From assembly GCA_004525355.1 (NCBI GenBank), contig SPCK01000066.1, forward strand, positions 1-8,849: DNA of 8,849 nucleotides, written 5' to 3'. The notes beneath the pieces are model-generated. The model was not told the DNA's origin. It saw only the letters and a list, made by a program, of their open reading frames with translations, and searched no databases. Within the stretch, counting starts at the first letter, position 1. The number at the start of each line of letters is the position of its first letter. The stretch comes from Spirochaetales bacterium (lineage in GTDB: Bacteria; Spirochaetota; Spirochaetia; Treponematales; UBA12059). Position numbers and translations under genes: made by a program. Below, piece after piece: positions 1 through 5,298 of this stretch.

Positions 1-79
1 CCATGATTCTGCGTCACAAGTCCGTTGGCCGCCGGGTCACCCCTGACCCATGTGGCGTTCGGTCGCCCGTACCCGCTCT

Positions 80-86
80 GGAGGAG
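80..86 (+). promoter_or_regulatory. Shine-Dalgarno site of the OmpA-family gene
   Basis: GGAGGAG lies 6 bases before the ATG at 93, an almost ideal ribosome binding site. It fixes the start there, although the frame stays open upstream to position 3. The ATG at 93 also opens directly onto a classical signal peptide, while an upstream start would bury it. Bases 1-79 show no recognisable promoter and may hold the 3' end or spacer of an upstream gene. Confidence 0.85.
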
Positions 87-92
87 CCATTC

Positions 93-164
93 ATGAAACA
101 GAAAACACGAAATTTGGTGATTGCCTTGGCAGCGGCCTTGCTACTCGCCGCGCCAGCCTATGCA
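93..164 (+). other. Signal peptide
   Basis: Residues 1-24 show a basic n-region (K2, K4, R6), a hydrophobic core rich in Leu and Ala, and a small-residue cleavage site AYA before Tyr25. There is no lipobox Cys near the site, so signal peptidase I rather than lipoprotein processing is expected. Confidence 0.9.
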
Positions 165-3100
165 TACGATCCTCCGGCCGGAGGCGACAACCTGTTGTCC
201 CTTTACTCGCCGGTATTCCTTTCAGGCTATCTGTCGGCCTCCTCCTCGGAATCCCCTATGGCCGACCTCCTCAATCCCGCGGCTTCGGGATTGCTCCAGC
301 GAACGACCCTCGACGCCAGCTATACGGCTCTCTTGGGCCTGGAAGGCGAAACGGGATGGGGAAGCGCGGTCAACATTGGCATAGCGGTACCCAAGCCCTA
401 TGGCGTGTGGACCGGCTATGTCGGATTCATTTCCTCGCCGTTTGCGTCCATGCCGCTCGGATCAGTGGTGACAGGCAGATTGGGCTTCGCCAAGGATCTG
501 TATCCCAATCTGTTGATAGGAAGCGCCGTCGATTTCTCCGTCGGCTCAAACGAGGACCTGGCCTGGGGGCTGGCCGCCGACCTGGGCGTGCAGGGTCTGT
601 CCGGCGACGTTGGATTCCTCAAGGATTTCCGCTGGGGGTTCGCCCTGAGAAATCTCGGCATGGCGTTCAAAAGCCCCGGTGTGGTGGGCATCTCCGGTTC
701 GACCGGGGCCACCGGCTATGATTCACCCTTTACTCCCGCCATTGGTGTAAGCGCTGACCTTGTACGGCTGGAAAAAGCAGGCATTAACCTGGCATCCAGC
801 GTGGATCTGTGGTTCCCAACCTTCCAGAACGTGATATTCGCCATCGGCTTTCAGGCCGACCTGCGGGACAAGGCCTACTTGCGCTTCGGCTGGGATATCA
901 ACATGGCAGAGACGCTCGAGGGCGTGGGACAGAGCCTGCTGCCGAGCTTCGGTATCGGGGCGAGCTTCGCCGTTGACACGGTCGCCGCCGAAGGCGAGGG
1001 CAAGCCCTGGGACCGATCCGAGGTCCGGCCGTCCCTGGCTGCGCAGAAACTGTACGACGGCGTGTGGGCCGTCGGCGCGGGCGTTAACATGCCCCTGGGC
1101 GTGGTCGACCGGACACCGCCGGCGATTACGCTGGCTTTCCCCGAATCGCCATTCGACGCATACTACTTCAGCCCGAACAACGATGGCACGCTGGATGAGC
1201 TGCTGATGCCCATCACCATCACCGACCAACGCTACGTGCAGGGCTTTGAGCTCAAGATTTTCAACGAGGCGGGTGAACTCGTCCGCTCGATCGCCAACAA
1301 GGAAACCCGCCCGGATACCGAGAATCTTTCCGGATTCTTCAAGCGGCTCACCTACGTCAAGAAAGGCGTGCCGGTACCGGCCGAACTCGTTTGGAACGGA
1401 CTCGCCGGCAGTGGGGATGTCGTGCCCGACGGTAAATACTTCGTAGTGCTCGAGGCTGTCGACGACAACGGAAATTCCGGAACGACCGAGCGCTATGCGG
1501 CGATGGTCGACACTACGCCGCCAACCGTAAAGTCAACTGGGCCGGCGGGTGCCGACGCCTCAATTTTCAGTCCTGACGGCGACGGAAACAAGGACAATTA
1601 CCCCGTGGCCAACGATACCAGCAAGGAAGACCTATGGAAGGCGGACGTCAGCGACGCCGCCGGCACCGTCATCCGAGGCTGGGAATTCAAGGACGCGGCC
1701 GCCGGGCAGGTAATCTGGGACGGCAAGACGGACACCGGCCAAGTGGCGCCCGACGGTGTATACGCATACCACGTGGCATCGACGGATCGTGCCGGCAACG
1801 TCGGCATGGCCAGGGTTGAGAACATCATCGTCAATACCCAGCAACCGCCGGTAGCCATTGCCATCGACTTGGCCGCCTTCAGCCCCAACGGCGACGGCGT
1901 CAAGGACACGCTAACCCTGAATCCCAACGTACCGGTGCGTGCCGGCCTGTCCGCTTGGACGCTGTCGGTTGTCGACGCCGCCGGCGCCGAGCGCTGGACC
2001 ACGACCGGAACCGGTCCCGACTCGCTGTTGCCCAAGTACGCTTTCGATGGCAAGGCTGCCTCCGGATCGATCCTGCCCGAGGGCGAGTATCGCACAAGGC
2101 TCGTCGCGTCGTACGTGAACGGACACAATCCCACGGTCTGGTCGCCTTCCTTCTCCATCGACCTGACCCCTCCCGCGGCCACCGCTTCGGTCGACCGGCA
2201 GGCTTTCAATCCTCTTGGCGATGTACGCGCCCAGGCCGTCATTACGCAGTCTGGATCCGCCGAGGATCGTTGGACCGGGGCGATCCAGAACGTGACCGGA
2301 AAGGCGGTCAAGACCTGGAACTTCATTGGGCAACCCGACCCGCAACTCAAGTGGGATGGTTCGGACGACGCGGGAAAGACCGTCGAGGACGGCCGCTACG
2401 TCTACAGGCTCTCCGCGACCGATCGCGCCGGTAACGCCGTGAGTGTCTCCACAATAGCTGTTCTCGTGGATACGGAGAAAAAGGCCGTGCGCCTGTCGCT
2501 GGACAAGCGCGCCTTCAGTCCGAACGGAGACGGCATTCTTGATTCCCTGTCGATATCTCCCGAGGTCCAGTCTGCCGCCAGGGTGAGCGCCTGGACTCTG
2601 TCGATAGCCAATGCCTCCGGTCAACCCGTGCGGAGTTTCTCTGGTACAGCGGCTCCCGCCGCCAGGGTAACCTGGGACGGTAAGAGCGACGCGGGGACCA
2701 GGGCGCCTGACGGGACCTACCTGGCGCTTCTCGAGGTGCGCTACGCGACCGACGAGGTGGAAACCGCGCGCTCGGTGGACATTATCCTGGACACGACGCC
2801 GCCGGCGATCCGCGTGACCGCGGCTGACGTCCTCTTCAGCCCCAACGGCGACGGTCGCAAGGATTCGGTCATTGTCAAGCAGGCTTCTGATCCAGGCGAT
2901 ACCTGGATCGGCACGATGTACAACTCGGTAAACTCGGGCATCCGCGAATGGAGCTGGCGAGACAAGGCCGCGGACTTTGAGTGGGACGGTACCGACGCGA
3001 ACGGCAATACGGCGCCCGACGGGGTCTACCGCTATGTCGTGCGATCCGAGGACGCCGCGGGAAACAAAACCGAGAAGACGGTTGCCGGGATTGCCGTCGA

Positions 3101-4202
3101 CAATCGAGTCGTTCAGGCCTTCGTGACCGCCGGAGCCGCAGGCTTCAGCCCGAATGGTGACGGCAATTATGATGTGCAGACCGTCAGTGTGATCCTTGGC
3201 CTGAAAGACGGCGTGGATACCTGGCGGCTCGCCATGGTGGATACCGCAGGCAAACCGCGCAAGACTTGGTCTGGCAAGGGTTCCTCCTCCATACCTGCCA
3301 AGCAGGTCTGGGACGGCAAGGGCGACGACGGTTCCATAACCCAGGGCGAGTACAGCGCGCAGCTGACAGTCGATTATCTCAAGGGTGATCGCGTCGAGGC
3401 GAAGAGCGCGGTCTTTACCCTGGACTCCGAGGGGCCGCGGGTCTCGCTTACCGTGGGACCACGCTATTTCAGCCCGGACAACGACGGCGTGGATGACGAG
3501 CTAAAGATAGCGCTCGGCGTCGCGGACCTGAGCCCGATAGACAGCTGGCGCTTCGAGATCTTCGAAGTGGCCGTGCAGGAGGGTGCCGGAGCCAGGAAGG
3601 AGCGTTTGTTCTTTACCTGGAATGGGAGGGGCAAGCCGTCTGAGCGCCTGGCCTGGGATGGCCGCTCGCAAAAAGGCGAGTTGGTTGAAGCTGCCACGGA
3701 CTATCCGTATCGCCTCACCATCGTGGACGCCTGGGGCAACCAGACTGTTTCGGATGGAGTCATCTCTGTCGACGTATTGGTTCTCCGCGAAGGCGACAGG
3801 CTCAAGATCAAGGTGCCTTCAATCGTGTTCAGGGCCAACTTCGCCGACTTCAAGGACCTGACCCCCGAGGTACTGGCCCGCAACGAGGAAGTGCTCAAGC
3901 GGATCGCCTACATCCTGAATCGATTCAAGGAGTACAAGATCAGGGTTGAGGGGCACGCCAATTCGATATCCAAGATGACCGGCGCCTCGCAGGCGGCGAT
4001 AGACAAGGAAGAATCGGGCGAGCTTATCCCGTTGTCGACCTCGCGCGCCGACGCGGTCATGCGCAAGCTCATCGAGTTCGGGGTCGATCCCAAGCGCCTG
4101 TCGGTGCGAGGGCTGGGTTCGAGCGAGCCGGTGGTCAGCTTCACCGACGCGGAAAACCGCTGGAAAAACAGGCGCGTCGAGTTCATCCTGATCAAGGAAT
4201 AG
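93..4202 (+). CDS. Exported OmpA-family protein with predicted N-terminal beta-barrel, eight FlgD-like Ig repeats and C-terminal OmpA domain
   Basis: The 1369-residue product starts with a signal peptide (residues 1-24, cleavage predicted after AYA). Residues 25-338 are rich in Gly, aromatic and alternating hydrophobic residues, carry an NPAASG motif, and resemble PorV/FadL-type or UPF0164-type outer-membrane barrels of spirochaetes; the barrel fold is inferred. Eight units, each opening with an FSPNGDG-like motif, follow from Phe359 to about 1236. Each also has a WDG-type motif and a DG-x-Y strand, typical of FlgD Ig-like domains. Residues 1237-1369 are an OmpA-like domain with a GHAN motif, LSTSRA and NRRVEF. 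The known role of OmpA domains is noncovalent peptidoglycan binding, so the protein probably links outer membrane and cell wall. It has its own terminator directly downstream, so it is monocistronic or ends an operon. Domain calls are firm for the repeats and OmpA, weaker for the barrel. Confidence 0.93.
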   Translation: MKQKTRNLVIALAAALLLAAPAYAYDPPAGGDNLLSLYSPVFLSGYLSASSSESPMADLLNPAASGLLQRTTLDASYTALLGLEGETGWGSAVNIGIAVPKPYGVWTGYVGFISSPFASMPLGSVVTGRLGFAKDLYPNLLIGSAVDFSVGSNEDLAWGLAADLGVQGLSGDVGFLKDFRWGFALRNLGMAFKSPGVVGISGSTGATGYDSPFTPAIGVSADLVRLEKAGINLASSVDLWFPTFQNVIFAIGFQADLRDKAYLRFGWDINMAETLEGVGQSLLPSFGIGASFAVDTVAAEGEGKPWDRSEVRPSLAAQKLYDGVWAVGAGVNMPLGVVDRTPPAITLAFPESPFDAYYFSPNNDGTLDELLMPITITDQRYVQGFELKIFNEAGELVRSIANKETRPDTENLSGFFKRLTYVKKGVPVPAELVWNGLAGSGDVVPDGKYFVVLEAVDDNGNSGTTERYAAMVDTTPPTVKSTGPAGADASIFSPDGDGNKDNYPVANDTSKEDLWKADVSDAAGTVIRGWEFKDAAAGQVIWDGKTDTGQVAPDGVYAYHVASTDRAGNVGMARVENIIVNTQQPPVAIAIDLAAFSPNGDGVKDTLTLNPNVPVRAGLSAWTLSVVDAAGAERWTTTGTGPDSLLPKYAFDGKAASGSILPEGEYRTRLVASYVNGHNPTVWSPSFSIDLTPPAATASVDRQAFNPLGDVRAQAVITQSGSAEDRWTGAIQNVTGKAVKTWNFIGQPDPQLKWDGSDDAGKTVEDGRYVYRLSATDRAGNAVSVSTIAVLVDTEKKAVRLSLDKRAFSPNGDGILDSLSISPEVQSAARVSAWTLSIANASGQPVRSFSGTAAPAARVTWDGKSDAGTRAPDGTYLALLEVRYATDEVETARSVDIILDTTPPAIRVTAADVLFSPNGDGRKDSVIVKQASDPGDTWIGTMYNSVNSGIREWSWRDKAADFEWDGTDANGNTAPDGVYRYVVRSEDAAGNKTEKTVAGIAVDNRVVQAFVTAGAAGFSPNGDGNYDVQTVSVILGLKDGVDTWRLAMVDTAGKPRKTWSGKGSSSIPAKQVWDGKGDDGSITQGEYSAQLTVDYLKGDRVEAKSAVFTLDSEGPRVSLTVGPRYFSPDNDGVDDELKIALGVADLSPIDSWRFEIFEVAVQEGAGARKERLFFTWNGRGKPSERLAWDGRSQKGELVEAATDYPYRLTIVDAWGNQTVSDGVISVDVLVLREGDRLKIKVPSIVFRANFADFKDLTPEVLARNEEVLKRIAYILNRFKEYKIRVEGHANSISKMTGASQAAIDKEESGELIPLSTSRADAVMRKLIEFGVDPKRLSVRGLGSSEPVVSFTDAENRWKNRRVEFILIKE
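1107..3800 (+). repeat. Eight-unit FlgD-like Ig repeat array with alternating A/B classes
   Basis: Units open at Phe359, 492, 596, 705, 808, 915, 1018 and 1126, giving spacings of 133, 104, 109, 103, 107, 103 and 108 residues. Units 2, 4 and 6 (class A) have a D/E-x-W near the start and end in a DRAGN or DAAGN turn. Units 3, 5 and 7 (class B) carry SAWTLS or DTWRLA and lack the AGN turn. Unit 1 (FSPNNDG) and unit 8 (FSPDNDG) share a variant NDG motif and longer insertions, so they look like end caps. Linkers often read DTTPP or a decayed form. Unit 4 has lost the acidic loop (FNPLGD). The repeats are diverged at DNA level, so the array is old. The FSPNGDG-x-x-D loops look suited to Ca2+ binding, which is an inference. 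Confidence 0.85.
3801..4199 (+). other. OmpA-like C-terminal domain
   Basis: Residues 1237-1369 contain VFRANFADF, VEGHAN, LSTSRADAV, GVDPKRLSVRGLG and NRRVEF in the order expected for OmpA/MotB domains. The usual Asp of the GHTD motif is Asn1290, while the partner Arg is kept as Arg1318. The gap between them is 28 residues against about 15 in Acinetobacter OmpA (Asp271-Arg286), because of an inserted charged loop. Confidence 0.9.
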
Positions 4203-4221
4203 CACGCAGGATATGATCGGT

Positions 4222-4259
4222 CGCCGGGTGGGGACGCTGTTCCCGCCCGGCGTTTCTTT
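4222..4259 (+). terminator. Intrinsic terminator of the OmpA-family gene
   Basis: CGCCGGGTGGGGA (4222-4234) pairs with TTCCCGCCCGGCG (4240-4252) over 13 base pairs, including two G-U wobbles, around a 5-base loop. TTTCTTT follows at 4253-4259. It begins 19 bases after the stop codon. Confidence 0.92.
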
Positions 4260-4262
4260 GCC

Positions 4263-4287
4263 GGGAACCGGAATCGCACCGGTTTTC
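4263..4287 (+). other. Second hairpin, backup terminator or operator
   Basis: The core AACCGG (4266-4271) pairs with CCGGTT (4279-4284) around a 7-base loop; G-U pairs and a G-C pair extend the stem to 4263-4287. It sits 3 bases after the first terminator's T-run and ends one base before the proposed -35 box of the next gene. It could be a weaker tandem terminator or a palindromic protein-binding site. The sequence does not decide between these. Confidence 0.4.
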
Positions 4288-4317
4288 TTGATTGTACGGC
4301 TTCTTTTCCGGTATATT
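4288..4317 (+). promoter_or_regulatory. Sigma70-like promoter of the DUF2156-glnN unit
   Basis: TTGATT (4288-4293, 4 of 6 consensus) and TATATT (4312-4317, 5 of 6) are separated by 18 bases. Transcription would start about 7 bases after the -10 box, at or within 1-2 bases of the ATG at 4325. It lies just after the terminator of the previous gene, where a new transcription unit is expected. Confidence 0.55.
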
Positions 4318-4324
4318 TGCCATA

Positions 4325-5197
4325 ATGAAAATCCCAGAATATCCGGAGTTCGCACCGATCGGCATCGAAATGCGCGACGAACTCTATCCCTCCCTCAACC
4401 TGCTCTCGGATGGCGTATCCGAGTTCACGTTCTCAAACCTGTACCTTTTTCGTAATACGTACGGTTATCGCGCATCCCATATCCTGGGTAAGACATTCCT
4501 CATATCCGGAGAAAAGCGGGGGGAGCGATTTTTCCTGGCACCCTGCTGCGTTCCCGAGAACGAAACCCTTGAGACGTTGTTTCTGGATCATGCCTACCTG
4601 AAGAACATGTCCGAGACCCAGTGCCTCGCCGAACGTATACGGTTGGAGGCCGCCGGCTATCAAGTCCACGAGGATAGGGACAACTTTGACTACCTGTACG
4701 ATCGGCACGACCTTGCCGAGCTGTCCGGCAAGGCCTATCATAAAAAACGCAATCTGGTAAACGCCTTTATCAACTCGTATAGCTATGAGCAGAAGACCCT
4801 GGATTCGGGTACCGTCGGGGACGCCGTATCGGTTCTGGATCGGTGGCGTGAGGAAAAAGGCGTAGACGGTGACTTTGCCGCGGCCAGGGAAGCCCTGGAA
4901 CTCTACGAGCCGCTGGGCATGCGCGGCGCCGTCTATTATGTCGACGGGAAACCCGCGGGCTATGCACTTGGCGAACCCATATCGAAGGCTCGCATGTTCG
5001 CCGTGCATTTCGAGAAAGCCCTGGGCGCCTACAAAGGGATCTACCAGTTTATCAACCAGGCTTTCGCCCAGTCCCTGCCGGCGTACATCAAGCACGTAAA
5101 CAGGGAGCAGGATCTCGGCGACGAAGGCTTGAGACAGGCCAAGATGACGTACCGGCCTGTCGGTTTCGTACGAAAGTTCCGGGTCATGCCAGCATGA
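4325..5197 (+). CDS. DUF2156 family protein (phosphatidylglycerol lysyltransferase C-terminal-like, GNAT fold)
   Basis: The 290-residue cytosolic protein has no signal peptide or membrane segment. Family hallmarks are EFTFSNLYLFR (33-43), a DRDNFDYLYD and KAYHKKRN block (117-143), VYYVDGKPAGYALGE (203-217) and NREQDLGDEGLRQAK with a following Y-x-P (259-278). The family is known as a tandem GNAT-like fold, related to the catalytic part of MprF-type lysyl-phosphatidylglycerol synthases, but without the MprF membrane domain. Aminoacyl or acyl transfer is plausible; the substrate is unknown. The ATG at 4325 is preferred over TTG at 4292 because EFAPIGIEMRDEL is where the family normally begins. 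No Shine-Dalgarno precedes either start. It is probably co-transcribed with glnN 87 bases downstream. Confidence 0.9.
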   Translation: MKIPEYPEFAPIGIEMRDELYPSLNLLSDGVSEFTFSNLYLFRNTYGYRASHILGKTFLISGEKRGERFFLAPCCVPENETLETLFLDHAYLKNMSETQCLAERIRLEAAGYQVHEDRDNFDYLYDRHDLAELSGKAYHKKRNLVNAFINSYSYEQKTLDSGTVGDAVSVLDRWREEKGVDGDFAAAREALELYEPLGMRGAVYYVDGKPAGYALGEPISKARMFAVHFEKALGAYKGIYQFINQAFAQSLPAYIKHVNREQDLGDEGLRQAKMTYRPVGFVRKFRVMPA

Positions 5198-5298
5198 AAG
5201 ACCGAGATCGCGAGCCGGGGGCCGACTTTCCGCTCGGGATGGGCGGCCCTGAACGTGCCTTGAAATACGGATGGGAGATACGAAATGAAGCAACGTAG
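5194..5298 (+). CDS. Possible translationally coupled small protein or leader (34 aa)
   Basis: The ATG overlaps the DUF2156 stop as ATGA (5194-5197), the classic geometry for termination-reinitiation. The frame runs 34 codons, rich in charged residues and Gly, starting MKDRDREPG and ending EIRNEAT, and stops at 5296-5298. It overlaps the first 14 bases of glnN in another frame. It has no good Shine-Dalgarno of its own and resembles no family I know. A run of this length can occur by chance in GC-rich DNA, so confidence is low. Confidence 0.25.
   Translation: MKDRDREPGADFPLGMGGPERALKYGWEIRNEAT
5273..5278 (+). promoter_or_regulatory. Shine-Dalgarno site of glnN
   Basis: GGGAGA lies 6 bases before the glnN ATG at 5285 and supports that start. 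It falls inside the proposed 34-codon overlapping frame, so translation of that frame would pass over this site. Confidence 0.75.

Noticed and set aside
34..49. Inverted repeat GGGTCA-CCCC-TGACCC upstream of the first gene
   Set aside because: It is a 6-bp stem with no T-run and no visible promoter context. It could be chance in GC-rich DNA or the tail of an upstream gene.
3..92. N-terminal extension of the OmpA-family gene to the ATG at position 3
   Set aside because: It would place 30 residues ahead of a clean signal peptide and ignore the strong GGAGGAG site 6 bases before the ATG at 93.
1598..2624. Long minus-strand open frames opposite the repeat array
   Set aside because: They are shadows of the repeat-coding sequence, low in complexity and without family motifs.
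1107..3800. Type IX secretion or gliding-motility C-terminal domain, suggested by the FSPNGDG motifs
   Set aside because: These motifs also occur in FlgD-like Ig domains. The protein ends in an OmpA domain rather than a type IX sorting domain, and no type IX genes are present.
5211..5236. Imperfect stem CGAGCCGG / CCGCTCG before glnN
   Set aside because: It is 7 bp with a bulged C, an 11-base loop and no T-run. It is not strong enough to call a terminator, attenuator or riboswitch.
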